A stretch of DNA of 52,492 bases from Candidatus Mediterraneibacter excrementigallinarum (GTDB lineage: Bacteria; Bacillota; Clostridia; Lachnospirales; Lachnospiraceae): NCBI GenBank assembly GCA_019120075.1, contig DWVT01000048.1:1-52492 (forward strand), written 5' to 3'. A model generated the notes under the pieces. It did no database searches and was not told where the DNA came from. It worked only from the letters and a program-made list of their open reading frames with translations. The first letter of the stretch is position 1, and each line of letters begins with the position of its first letter. The position numbers and the translations under genes were made by a program. Of the stretch, positions 7,552 to 16,118 are shown in pieces.

Positions 7552-10500
7552 ATGAAACAGAAATTACTGAGACTGACAGCAATGCTCATGTTCGGCTGTA
7601 TGGTGGCCAGCAGTATTCCGACAGGGATGGTGCAGGCCGAAGAAAGTGTACAGGCGGATGAGAATTCGGAGACGGTGGAGGAACCGGAGCACTCGTCTGA
7701 ACCGGCAGACAGTGCTGAAGATTCGGCAGGGAAAGAAAAGAGCAGTGCTAATGATGCTGGAAAAGCGGAGACGCAGCCAGAAGGAAGTGAAAGTACTTCC
7801 CAGGACAACGCTCAAGAGGAGCAGGCAGCACCTGATGTGACGGAATCTTCAGATGATAGCGAAAATGTTCCCGTCGAAGGAACGGAGAATGAAAGCGGTT
7901 CTGATGATGCAGCAGCAATCCAGAGCGAGGATAGTGCATCAGATGGAAACAGCAATGAAATGGCAGACCAGTCTCAGGAAGATAGTGTGATCGAAAAAAA
8001 TGCGAATGAGATAAACTACGTTTTTGTAGAGAGCCCATATCTTGAGACTCCCGGAACAGAACGGATTGCCGTATCATACGGAGACGGAACAGAGACGGTT
8101 TCCGATGCATCACTGACAGTGAAGAATGATGCCGGCGAGGAGTTGGTATGGGATCTCAGTGTGAGTGCAGGACAGATTTACCTATTTACATATGATTTCT
8201 CTGATGAATTGTCAACCGGCACATATGAGGTGGTAAGTCTGAACATTACGGATGAGGAAGGGGAGAGATCCATTGCACTTTCTGATTCGGGAATGGAGGC
8301 TTGCTTCGGTGTAAATGAAGAATATGACGGGATCGAGGAACTGGCTCCGCTGGATATCGAGGATGCAGTCGCACGTTCCGTTGAAAATAGTGCGGAAGTA
8401 GAGGCAACTGTGGCGGAGATTGATCCGGAAAATGTGGAAGAGTCAGCGGAAAAAATCGTAGATGCTCTTGAAGAAGCGGAAGAGCAGACAGAGGCTTCTG
8501 ATCTCTCGGCTTCACTGGAAGATAATGCTTCTGTCAATGGAAGGACAGCATCAAAGTCAACGACTGGAAGCGCGGCATCGCTGATGGCGGCTCTTGGCGC
8601 CAGGATCCAGAGGGTTGCGGCTGCGAAGGCGAAGACAGGAGACGGAAATATCGTCGTCGCTCTTGACCCGGGACATGATTCTACTCATACGGGCGCTTCT
8701 TACGGCAATCTGAAGGAAGAGGTGCTTACTCTTAAGATTGCAAAATATTGTAAAGAAGAACTTGAAAAATATTCGGGCGTTACAGTCTATATGACGAGAA
8801 CGACAGCGGCGTGTCCGCACCCCAATAACAGTTCATCCGGCGGAGATATCGGAGACCGTGTTATCGCGGCAGTGGATGCGGGAGCTTCCATTTTTGTAAG
8901 TATCCATTTAAACAGTTCTACTTCATCAAGTCCAAACGGTGCGGAGGTCATCATCCCGAACGGCAACTGGAAACCGCAGGTTGCCAAGGAAGGAAAAGAA
9001 CTTGCACAGGCAATCCTGAAAGAACTTCAGTCAGTAGGACTTAACTTGAGACCGGATGAGATCTACAGCAAGGATACAACAATCGGGGAAAAATATCCGG
9101 ATGGCTCTGCATCGGACTATTTCTCGGCTCAGATTTATGCGAAAGAAGCCGGTATACCTGGAATCATTGTGGAACATGCTTTTCTTACGAACAGCGGTGA
9201 CAGGACTTATCTGGATTCTGACGCAGATCTGAAGAAGCTTGGCGTTGCGGATGCAACAGGTATTGCGAAGTACCTGGGACTGAGTAAAGATGGATGGAAC
9301 AGTCCAGTATTGACTGGGATTTCTACTTCTGCAAGTGGGACGACAGTTTCGTGGAATGCTGTAAAGGGTGCTTCCGGCTATTCTGTTTACAGAAGAGTCA
9401 GTGGAGGCGGATGGACTTTGATCGGTTCTTCAACTACTACAAATTATGTTGATAAATCGAAGTTGTCAAATGGAACGACTTATTATTATACGGTGAGAGC
9501 TTATAAGGGTGCATGGGATACTGCTTACTCAAACAGATACAATTCTAATTACTGGACAGGCTATGATACAACGGGAGCAAAGGCGATATATACCAGTATG
9601 CCTGTATTAGACAAAACTACAGTTAATGCTACTACAGGAGTTAAGATAAGCTGGAATGCTGTACCCGGAGTTGGCGGTTATGCAGTATATAGGAAAAATT
9701 CCGGAGGAAGCTGGGCGATGATCGGTCATACCTCATCTACCAGTTATATTGATAAGACTGCAGTAGAAGGAAAAGATTATTATTATACTGTCAGAGCATA
9801 CAGAGGAACCTTCAGTACAGCGGACGCAAACAAATATGGAGCTTCGTACTGGAGCAGTTATGATTCGTCTGGAATTAAGGCTAATTATATGAAAACGCCA
9901 GTTCTTTCAGGTATTACGATTTCAGGTAGTACGAAGACATTAAGCTGGGGAAAGGTATCAGGTGCAACCGGATATGCAGTTTATCGTAAGGTTGAAGGCG
10001 GAAACTGGAATATGCTTGGCACTACAACGTCTAGAAAATATGAGGATAAAGAAACTCTTTCATCTAGTAAGGTGTATTATTATACAGTCCGGGCATACAG
10101 GGGAAATGTAAATACTGCTTTAGCAAATAAATATATAGGTGAATACTGGAGTTATTTTGATACAGAGGGGGTAAAAAGTACATCGCTGGCAATTCCTGTT
10201 CTTCAGCCCACAAAAGCGGCAACTTCAGCAATTCAGGTTTGCTGGGATAGAGTTACAGGAGCGTCAGGTTATGCTGTGTTTAGAAAAATATCTGGTGGAA
10301 ACTGGAACTGTATAGGGAATACTACTTCGACGAATTATATTGATAAAAACGGGATGTCAAACGGAAAGCAGTATTATTATACAGTACGTGCTTATGTTGG
10401 CGATTTTAATATAGCCAAGGCAAACAGATATAAAGTCTCATACTGGAGCGGCTATGATACAGAGGGAGTTAAAGGAAGATATACCAGTATTCCTTTATTA

Positions 10501-12507
10501 AAATCAGTTACAGTTTCTTCTTCGGGCAGAACAATTAGCTGGAGCGGAGTCTCAGGAGCAACAGGATACGCGGTTTATCGTAAGCCTGCTGGAGGTAGCT
10601 GGGGCATGATAGGAACATCAAAAACTACCGAATTTAACGATGTTAGTAAATTGTCCAATAAAACGACGTATTACTATACAGTTCGAGCATATGTTGGAAG
10701 TGCGGATGTTGCAAAAGAAAATCGATATAGCAGCGAATACTGGGGATATTATGATACTTCCGGGCTTAAAATTACTTTTTTGAATACTCCTGTATTGGAT
10801 TCCGCGAAAGTTATCTCCTCAGGAATACAGATTACGTGGAAGGGAGTTACAGGAGCGTCAGGCTATGCAGTATATAGAAAAGCGGAAGGCGGAAGCTGGG
10901 GATGCATTGGCAATACAAGTTCAAGCAGTTATACAGATGCAAGCAATTTAAGCGGAAATAAGTATTATTATACTGTTCGTGCATATGTCGGAAACTTTAG
11001 TACGGCTAAAGCAAACAGGTATAGTGCTGCATATTGGAGTGGTTATGATTCAGCAGGTGTTGAAGCTAAAAGATTGGCGTCTCCTTCACTGAAAAATGTG
11101 ACTTCATCAGCATCTGGTATAACTGTCAGTTGGAATAGTGTTTCTGGCGCAACGGGATATGCAGTATACCGAAAAGTGGAAGGGGGAAGCTGGACCTCTA
11201 TAGGGACGACAGAATCTACAAATTATACTGATAAAAGCGGTATGACAAACGGAAGAACTTACTATTATACTGTTCGGGCTTATTCGGGAAATAAGACTAC
11301 AGCTATAGCAAATCGATATAGCGCTGCATATTGGAGTTATTATGATACGGTGGGCAAAAAGATCACCTATATTGGAACTCCGGTCCTCCATTCTACACAA
11401 ACAGCAGTGTCGGGAATCATTGTAAATTGGAATGGAGTATCGGGAGTCTCAGGTTATGCGGTGTATAGAAAGACAGCTGGAGGAAGCTGGGCTATGATTG
11501 GAACGACGACCGCTACAACCTATACTGATAAGAATAGTCTTAAGAGTGGTGTCACTTATTATTATACAGTTCGTGCATACGTGGGAAGTTTCAGTACAGC
11601 TAATGCAAACCGGTATAATGCTGCATATTGGAGTGCATACAATTCTTCGGGTTCACAGGGAAAATATACAAACACTCCTGCACTAAAAAGTGCTGTTGTC
11701 ACGAATTCGGGTATTCAGATATCTTGGAATGGAAGCTCGGGAGCGACAGGGTATGCCGTATATCGCAAAACAGCTGGAGGAAGCTGGGCTGTAATTGGGA
11801 CTACGACTTCTCAGAGCTATACCGATACGACTTCAGGTTCGGATGGAACAACATATTATTATACAGTGCGTGCATATGTTGGAAACTACAGCACGGCACA
11901 GTCAAACAGGTATAATAGCTTGTACTGGAGCCATTATATTACGTCTGGGGTCAGTGGAAGTACATATGCAATAGAAGGAAGATCAAGTGTAACTGTGTCA
12001 CAAATGGTAAAAATGTATAATACTTATTCACCAATAAGCTATCCTTCGGACGCACTCTCCAAAGGGGGAGCATCGAGTATCGAGCAATTCGCACAGATAT
12101 TTTATGAAGAGGCATCTGCTGAGAACATTAAAGCCGAAGTTGCATGGTGCCAGGCAATGCTTGAAACAGGATATCTGAAGTTTGGCGGGGATGTAAAAAT
12201 CAGTCAGTTTAATTTTGCGGGATTAGGGGCAACCGGAGGTGAAGCGAGCGGAGCAACGTTTTCTAATGTTCGTGAAGGTGTGAGAGCTCAGATTCAGCAT
12301 TTGAAGGCATATGCATCCTCTACTGTTACAGAAAGTTCTTTAAAATATGCTCTTGTGGACCCAAGGTTTCAATATGTCCAAAAGGGATGTGCAAAGTACG
12401 TTGAAATTCTGGGACAGAAGGAAAATCCATCAGGAAATGGATGGGCTACTAGTAAAGGATATGGAACACAAATTTTGAATCTTATTAAGAAAATGAAGTC
12501 TCTTTAA
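7552..12507 (+). CDS. Giant bifunctional wall hydrolase: amidase_3, nine FN3-like repeats, glucosaminidase
   Basis: A 1651-residue secreted protein. Residues 1-29 are a signal peptide ending near Val-Gln-Ala-Glu. A long Glu/Ser/Asp-rich, disordered-looking region (~30-365) follows and contains a small beta-like segment near 160-250. An N-acetylmuramoyl-L-alanine amidase (Amidase_3) spans ~367-579, with Asp-Pro-Gly-His (zinc-ligand His 375), a second Ser-Ile-His ligand, and the catalytic Glu in Val-Glu-His-Ala-Phe. Nine tandem ~99-residue repeats span ~584-1475, each with Gly-Tyr-Ala-Val-Tyr-Arg-Lys and Tyr-Tyr-Tyr-Thr-Val-Arg-Ala-Tyr cores typical of fibronectin-III-like folds. A glucosaminidase-like domain (~1480-1651) carries Met-Leu-Glu-Thr-Gly, whose Glu fits the catalytic residue. 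It can thus cut both the stem-peptide link and the glycan strand. GAGGAGG precedes the ATG. No LPXTG anchor is seen. Confidence 0.93.
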   Translation: MKQKLLRLTAMLMFGCMVASSIPTGMVQAEESVQADENSETVEEPEHSSEPADSAEDSAGKEKSSANDAGKAETQPEGSESTSQDNAQEEQAAPDVTESSDDSENVPVEGTENESGSDDAAAIQSEDSASDGNSNEMADQSQEDSVIEKNANEINYVFVESPYLETPGTERIAVSYGDGTETVSDASLTVKNDAGEELVWDLSVSAGQIYLFTYDFSDELSTGTYEVVSLNITDEEGERSIALSDSGMEACFGVNEEYDGIEELAPLDIEDAVARSVENSAEVEATVAEIDPENVEESAEKIVDALEEAEEQTEASDLSASLEDNASVNGRTASKSTTGSAASLMAALGARIQRVAAAKAKTGDGNIVVALDPGHDSTHTGASYGNLKEEVLTLKIAKYCKEELEKYSGVTVYMTRTTAACPHPNNSSSGGDIGDRVIAAVDAGASIFVSIHLNSSTSSSPNGAEVIIPNGNWKPQVAKEGKELAQAILKELQSVGLNLRPDEIYSKDTTIGEKYPDGSASDYFSAQIYAKEAGIPGIIVEHAFLTNSGDRTYLDSDADLKKLGVADATGIAKYLGLSKDGWNSPVLTGISTSASGTTVSWNAVKGASGYSVYRRVSGGGWTLIGSSTTTNYVDKSKLSNGTTYYYTVRAYKGAWDTAYSNRYNSNYWTGYDTTGAKAIYTSMPVLDKTTVNATTGVKISWNAVPGVGGYAVYRKNSGGSWAMIGHTSSTSYIDKTAVEGKDYYYTVRAYRGTFSTADANKYGASYWSSYDSSGIKANYMKTPVLSGITISGSTKTLSWGKVSGATGYAVYRKVEGGNWNMLGTTTSRKYEDKETLSSSKVYYYTVRAYRGNVNTALANKYIGEYWSYFDTEGVKSTSLAIPVLQPTKAATSAIQVCWDRVTGASGYAVFRKISGGNWNCIGNTTSTNYIDKNGMSNGKQYYYTVRAYVGDFNIAKANRYKVSYWSGYDTEGVKGRYTSIPLLKSVTVSSSGRTISWSGVSGATGYAVYRKPAGGSWGMIGTSKTTEFNDVSKLSNKTTYYYTVRAYVGSADVAKENRYSSEYWGYYDTSGLKITFLNTPVLDSAKVISSGIQITWKGVTGASGYAVYRKAEGGSWGCIGNTSSSSYTDASNLSGNKYYYTVRAYVGNFSTAKANRYSAAYWSGYDSAGVEAKRLASPSLKNVTSSASGITVSWNSVSGATGYAVYRKVEGGSWTSIGTTESTNYTDKSGMTNGRTYYYTVRAYSGNKTTAIANRYSAAYWSYYDTVGKKITYIGTPVLHSTQTAVSGIIVNWNGVSGVSGYAVYRKTAGGSWAMIGTTTATTYTDKNSLKSGVTYYYTVRAYVGSFSTANANRYNAAYWSAYNSSGSQGKYTNTPALKSAVVTNSGIQISWNGSSGATGYAVYRKTAGGSWAVIGTTTSQSYTDTTSGSDGTTYYYTVRAYVGNYSTAQSNRYNSLYWSHYITSGVSGSTYAIEGRSSVTVSQMVKMYNTYSPISYPSDALSKGGASSIEQFAQIFYEEASAENIKAEVAWCQAMLETGYLKFGGDVKISQFNFAGLGATGGEASGATFSNVREGVRAQIQHLKAYASSTVTESSLKYALVDPRFQYVQKGCAKYVEILGQKENPSGNGWATSKGYGTQILNLIKKMKSL
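9301..11977 (+). repeat. Nine tandem ~297-bp in-frame repeats inside the wall hydrolase gene
   Basis: The repeat unit is about 97-100 codons and begins with Pro-Val-Leu or similar. Every copy keeps the hydrophobic Gly-Tyr-Ala-Val-Tyr/Phe-Arg core, a Gly-Gly-x-Trp, a Tyr-Tyr-Tyr-Thr-Val-Arg-Ala-Tyr strand and a Tyr-Trp-x-x-Tyr/Phe end. Copies 6 to 9 look closest to one another, and copies 8 and 9 share long near-identical DNA around 11460-11500 and 11750-11800. Copy number may differ between strains. Confidence 0.9.
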
Positions 12508-12521
12508 TATTGTTTTTTCGT

Positions 12522-12557
12522 AAGGACTGTAGCATAGATGCGGCAGTCCTTTTCTAA
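12522..12557 (+). terminator. Intrinsic terminator after the wall hydrolase
   Basis: AAGGACTG at 12522-12529 pairs perfectly with CAGTCCTT at 12544-12551. An inner GCA/TGC pair extends the stem, and a T-rich tail follows. It separates the hydrolase gene from the glycan operon promoter. Confidence 0.85.
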
Positions 12558-12595
12558 TTTTCTTATATGATAGGATAAGGTGTGAAACAGCATGA

Positions 12596-12624
12596 TTGAC
12601 AAAAGTATACTGAATTGCTACAAT
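12596..12624 (+). promoter_or_regulatory. Near-consensus sigma-A promoter of the tarI surface-glycan operon
   Basis: TTGACA at 12596-12601 (full consensus) and TACAAT at 12619-12624 are separated by exactly 17 bp. The first gene, tarI, starts 61 bp past the -10. No other strong promoter was seen before the terminator at 27605, so it may drive a ~15-kb transcript. Confidence 0.85.
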
Positions 12625-12685
12625 ATATGGGCGAAATCAGAGTTCGAAGAACAATGAAAAAGTTATATATAAGGAGATAATCTGT

Positions 12686-13402
12686 ATGGAGAATTCGATT
12701 TATGGTGTCATACTTGCGGGGGGACAGGGAACGCGAATGGGAAATATGGATAAGCCGAAACAATTCCTTGAAGTGGGAGGAAGACCTGTTATTATCTATA
12801 CGATAGAAAAATTTATCGTAAATCCTGAGTTTGAGCAGATTATCGTGCTTGTGCCAAAGCAGTGGCTTGCGTATACAAAAGACATTATATGCCGCTTTAT
12901 TCCAAAGCATGATAATGTGGTGGTGATTGAAGGCGGAAACACACGGAATGAGACAATAATGAATTCGATTAAGTACATTGAAAATCAGGGGCGGCTGACA
13001 GATGAGACGATTATTGTTACCCATGATTCTGTAAGACCATTTGTAACATACCGAATTATAGAAGAGAACATTAGGTTTGCCAGAGAGTGTGGCGCATGTG
13101 ATACGGTGATTCCCGCATCAGACACGATCGTAGAAAGCTGCGGAGGAGAGTATATCAGCGGTATACCCGACAGAAAGATTATGTTTCAGGGACAGACACC
13201 CCAGTCGTTTAAGGCAAAGAGACTCAGAGAACTGTATGAGAGCCTTACAGACGAGGAAAAAGAGGTGTTGACAGATGCATGTAAGATTTGTGTTCTCAAA
13301 AAGGAGAGGGTGCATTTGGTTGATGGTGAAGTGTCAAATATAAAGATTACTTATCCTCATGATCTTCGGGTGGCTGAGGCAATCCTGGGAGGAAAGAGGT
13401 AA
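12686..13402 (+). CDS. tarI: TarI: D-ribitol-5-phosphate cytidylyltransferase
   Basis: Makes CDP-ribitol from CTP and ribitol-5-phosphate for teichoic-acid-type polymers. The 238-residue protein has the IspD/TarI fold signature Ala-Gly-Gly-Gln-Gly-Thr-Arg-Met near residue 11 with a downstream Pro-Lys-Gln-Phe-Leu. It follows TarI rather than IspD in several places: Arg-Asn-Glu-Thr-Ile-Met-Asn, His-Asp-Ser-Val-Arg-Pro-Phe, Gln-Gly-Gln-Thr-Pro-Gln-Ser-Phe and a C-terminal Asn-Ile-Lys-Ile-Thr. The immediate partner is tarJ, overlapping by one base, which is the classic TarIJ pair. IspD (isoprenoid pathway) is the main alternative; the tarJ partner and TarI-like motifs argue against it. AAGGAGA precedes the ATG. 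Confidence 0.88.
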   Translation: MENSIYGVILAGGQGTRMGNMDKPKQFLEVGGRPVIIYTIEKFIVNPEFEQIIVLVPKQWLAYTKDIICRFIPKHDNVVVIEGGNTRNETIMNSIKYIENQGRLTDETIIVTHDSVRPFVTYRIIEENIRFARECGACDTVIPASDTIVESCGGEYISGIPDRKIMFQGQTPQSFKAKRLRELYESLTDEEKEVLTDACKICVLKKERVHLVDGEVSNIKITYPHDLRVAEAILGGKR

Positions 13403-14427
13403 TGCTCAATACAGTTTATCAGTTAAAGCGCCCACGTCAGTTTGAAGCTGTATTTAAAAATATCGAATTAGATTCTAAACATGTTCTAGTACGTCCGACA
13501 TATCTTTCAATCTGTAATGCGGATCAGAGATATTACCAAGGGACGAGAGATAAAAAAATACTGAAAAAGAAGCTCCCCATGGCGTTAATACATGAAGGAA
13601 TAGGGCGCGTGGTATATGATCCAACTAATACATTTCTGATAGGCGAAAATGTGATAATTATTCCCAATATAGCTACAGAAAAGGACGATATCATTGATGA
13701 AAATTATTTGACTTCAAGCAGATTTTGTTCAAGCGGCGAAGATGGATTTTTGCAAGAATTTGTTTCTGCCTGCCCAGAGCGGCTTATTCGCTTACCAAAA
13801 GGAATCAATCCTAATGTGGCGGCTTTTACAGAACTGGTAAGCGTAGGGTATCATGCTATAGGAAGGTTTAACAAACTTGCACATCAGCGGAGAGAAACAA
13901 TCGGGGTGTGGGGGGATGGAAATCTTTCTTTTATTACAACACTGCTTCTAAAAAAGCGGTTTCCTGACAGCAGAATCCACGTTTTTGGGAAACATCGGCA
14001 GAAAATGTCAGAATTTACTTTTGCAGACAGGACCTTTGAAATTACTGAAGTACCAGAAGAAACGACAGTGGATCATGCCTTTGAGTGTGTGGGAGGCGGC
14101 GGAGCTTCACGTGCTGTCAATCAGATCATTGATCATATCCGTCCGGAGGGCTTTATAGGCCTTCTTGGCGTGAGTGAGGAGCCTGTTTCGATTAATACAA
14201 GGATGGTGCTGGAGAAAGGTCTGATCATGCAGGGGAGCAGCAGGAGTAGCAGAAAGGACTACGAAGGTCTGATCTCTTTATACAAGAGTCATCCTGATAT
14301 TATAGATTATCTTGAGAATATCGTTGGAGCACAAATAGAGGTGCGTAGTATCGATGATATTGTGCGTGCGTTTGAGACAGATATTTATAAAATGTCAGGA
14401 AAAACGATAATTGTTTGGGATAAATAA
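13402..14427 (+). CDS. tarJ: TarJ: ribulose-5-phosphate reductase
   Basis: NADPH-dependent reduction of D-ribulose-5-phosphate to D-ribitol-5-phosphate, the substrate of TarI. The 341-residue protein belongs to the medium-chain dehydrogenase superfamily. It has the TarJ-type N-terminus (Val-Arg-Pro-Thr-Tyr-Leu-Ser-Ile-Cys-Asn-Ala-Asp-Gln-Arg-Tyr-Tyr), the Leu-Pro-Met-Ala-Leu-Ile-His-Glu-Gly-Ile-Gly segment and a Gly-Asp-Gly-Asn nucleotide-binding turn near 172. Cys 38 and the His-Glu pair are the likely zinc ligands. The ATG overlaps the tarI stop (TAATG), implying coupled translation and a stoichiometric TarI-TarJ complex, as known in staphylococci. Annotation pipelines may call it only an alcohol dehydrogenase. 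Confidence 0.88.
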   Translation: MLNTVYQLKRPRQFEAVFKNIELDSKHVLVRPTYLSICNADQRYYQGTRDKKILKKKLPMALIHEGIGRVVYDPTNTFLIGENVIIIPNIATEKDDIIDENYLTSSRFCSSGEDGFLQEFVSACPERLIRLPKGINPNVAAFTELVSVGYHAIGRFNKLAHQRRETIGVWGDGNLSFITTLLLKKRFPDSRIHVFGKHRQKMSEFTFADRTFEITEVPEETTVDHAFECVGGGGASRAVNQIIDHIRPEGFIGLLGVSEEPVSINTRMVLEKGLIMQGSSRSSRKDYEGLISLYKSHPDIIDYLENIVGAQIEVRSIDDIVRAFETDIYKMSGKTIIVWDK

Positions 14428-14443
14428 TAGAAGAGGTAATAAG

Positions 14444-15247
14444 ATGTTCAAAGGCGTAAGTTATGTGGTACGTGAAAACGCAAACAATTTGTACAGGATA
14501 TATTCTATTGCAAAGTATGAATTGCTGGCGGATATGAGAGATAGTAAACTGGGGATGTTCTGGAATTTCGCTAATCCTGCGATCCAGGTGGTGACATACT
14601 GGTTTGTTTTTGGATTTGTGTTTAACAGAAGTGAGATTGACGGAATAGACTTCCTTTCATGGATGTTGGGAGGTATGGTCATCTGGTTTTTTATTAGTCC
14701 TTGTATTACCAATGGATGTAATGCTATTTATCAAAAAATTAACATTATAACAAAAATGAAGTTTCCGGTCAGTATTCTGCCAGCCACAGTTGTACTTAAA
14801 GAGGCCTTTAATCATCTTTGCTTGATGATTATAGTTGTTATTCTTTTTGCAATAAACGGGCATTTTCCATCTTGGCACTGGCTTGGGTTGATCTATTATT
14901 TTGTGTGCAGTATTTTGTTTAGTATATCGCTGTCTCTTACGACATCTGTACTGAACATGTTGGCTCGTGACACTAGAAAGCTGATTCTCGCATGTATGAG
15001 ACTGTTGATGTATCTGACTCCGATTCTTTGGGATATAAAAAGTCTTCCGCATATATTTCAGATTGTGATGAAATTGAATCCGATCTATTATCTTGTGTGT
15101 GGCTACAGAGACTGCTTTTTCTATCATGAAGGAATCACGTTTTACTGGAAGCAGATGCTGGTATTCTGGGTTTGGACGATTCTGCTTTTCTGGATCGGAA
15201 GTACGATAATGTATAAATTCAGAACAAAATTCATGGATTTAATATAG
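14444..15247 (+). CDS. tagG: TagG-type teichoic acid / polysaccharide ABC transporter permease
   Basis: The 267-residue ABC-2 permease has about six membrane helices and a cytoplasmic N-terminus that starts with an amphipathic region and the family motif around Tyr-Glu-Leu-Leu-Ala-Asp-Met-Arg-Asp-Ser-Lys-Leu-Gly. With TagH it exports undecaprenyl-linked polymer across the membrane. ATG 14444 is preferred because AAGAGG lies seven bases upstream; the in-frame TTG at 14411 lies inside tarJ. It is 16 bp after tarJ and 10 bp before tagH. Confidence 0.9.
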   Translation: MFKGVSYVVRENANNLYRIYSIAKYELLADMRDSKLGMFWNFANPAIQVVTYWFVFGFVFNRSEIDGIDFLSWMLGGMVIWFFISPCITNGCNAIYQKINIITKMKFPVSILPATVVLKEAFNHLCLMIIVVILFAINGHFPSWHWLGLIYYFVCSILFSISLSLTTSVLNMLARDTRKLILACMRLLMYLTPILWDIKSLPHIFQIVMKLNPIYYLVCGYRDCFFYHEGITFYWKQMLVFWVWTILLFWIGSTIMYKFRTKFMDLI

Positions 15248-15257
15248 GTGTGGACAT

Positions 15258-16082
15258 ATGGAAGATTATGCGATTGAGTTTAGAAATGTATCAAAAATAT
15301 ATAAACTGAGCGGGAAAGATAAAAAAAAATCAGAAAATAAAATGTTTTATGCTCTGAAAGATGTCAGTTTCCGCATTTCAAAAGGAGAGGTTGTCGGTAT
15401 TTTGGGAACAAATGGTTCTGGTAAGTCGACAATGGCGACGATACTTGCAGGAATTTCCGAGATTGACAGCGGGGAAATGATTGTCAACGGTGAGCAGGCT
15501 CTCATTGCGATAAATACTGGATTGAACAATCAGCTTACAGGGCTGGAAAATATTGAACTTAAGGGGGCGCTACTCGGTCTGAAACAGCAGCGGATCAACG
15601 AAATCATCAACGGTGTTGCCGAGTTTGCCGAGCTTGGAGAATTCTTATATCAGCCTGTTAAAAAATATTCCAGCGGAATGAAATCCCGTCTTGGTTTTTC
15701 TATTAACCTTTGCCTCGATCCGGACATTCTGATTATAGACGAAGCACTTTCCGTGGGAGACAAAGGCTTCGCCAATAAATGCTTGACGAGAATGAAAGAA
15801 CTGAAAAAACAGGGGAAAACAATTGTGTTTGTATCTCATTCTCTGCCTCAGGTAAGAGAGTTTTGTGATACTGCTTTGTGGATTGAAGCCGGAGAAGTAA
15901 GAGAATACGGTAAAGTCGATCCGGTCTGTGATCACTATTCGGAATATGTTGATTGGATGAATAAAATGAGCGCTGAAGAAAAGAAAAAGGTAAACGAGGA
16001 AAAGTTTCAGAAAAGAATCATTCCAGATGCAAAAGACGGATTTTGGGATAAGGTGCTGACATTTTTTCAGAAGCATATGTAA
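15258..16082 (+). CDS. tagH: TagH-type teichoic acid / polysaccharide ABC transporter ATPase
   Basis: The 274-residue ATPase energises TagG. The Walker A (Gly-Thr-Asn-Gly-Ser-Gly-Lys-Ser, Lys 56), the signature (Tyr-Ser-Ser-Gly-Met-Lys-Ser-Arg-Leu) and the Walker B (Leu-Ile-Ile-Asp-Glu-Ala-Leu-Ser) are all intact, with a switch His in Val-Ser-His-Ser. This is the TagH/Wzt/RfbE subclass. It is short: it ends about 30 residues after the nucleotide-binding domain with a Lys/Glu-rich tail, and so lacks the long C-terminal extension of Bacillus subtilis TagH and the carbohydrate-binding domain of some Wzt proteins. Substrate recognition must therefore lie elsewhere. Confidence 0.92.
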   Translation: MEDYAIEFRNVSKIYKLSGKDKKKSENKMFYALKDVSFRISKGEVVGILGTNGSGKSTMATILAGISEIDSGEMIVNGEQALIAINTGLNNQLTGLENIELKGALLGLKQQRINEIINGVAEFAELGEFLYQPVKKYSSGMKSRLGFSINLCLDPDILIIDEALSVGDKGFANKCLTRMKELKKQGKTIVFVSHSLPQVREFCDTALWIEAGEVREYGKVDPVCDHYSEYVDWMNKMSAEEKKKVNEEKFQKRIIPDAKDGFWDKVLTFFQKHM

Positions 16083-16118
16083 GGCGGCATAATCCATTCT
16101 TATTAGGGAGTCACGAAT

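Noticed and set aside
9301-11977. The regular repeats as a CRISPR array or mobile repeat
   Set aside because: The units are ~297 bp, in frame, and encode homologous domains; there are no short identical repeats with unique spacers.
12686-13402. Annotation as IspD of the isoprenoid pathway
   Set aside because: TarI-type motifs and the one-base overlap with tarJ favour ribitol-phosphate cytidylyltransferase. A dual role is not excluded.
13402-14427. A generic alcohol or threonine dehydrogenase
   Set aside because: The N-terminal and mid-protein motifs and the tarI partner fit TarJ.
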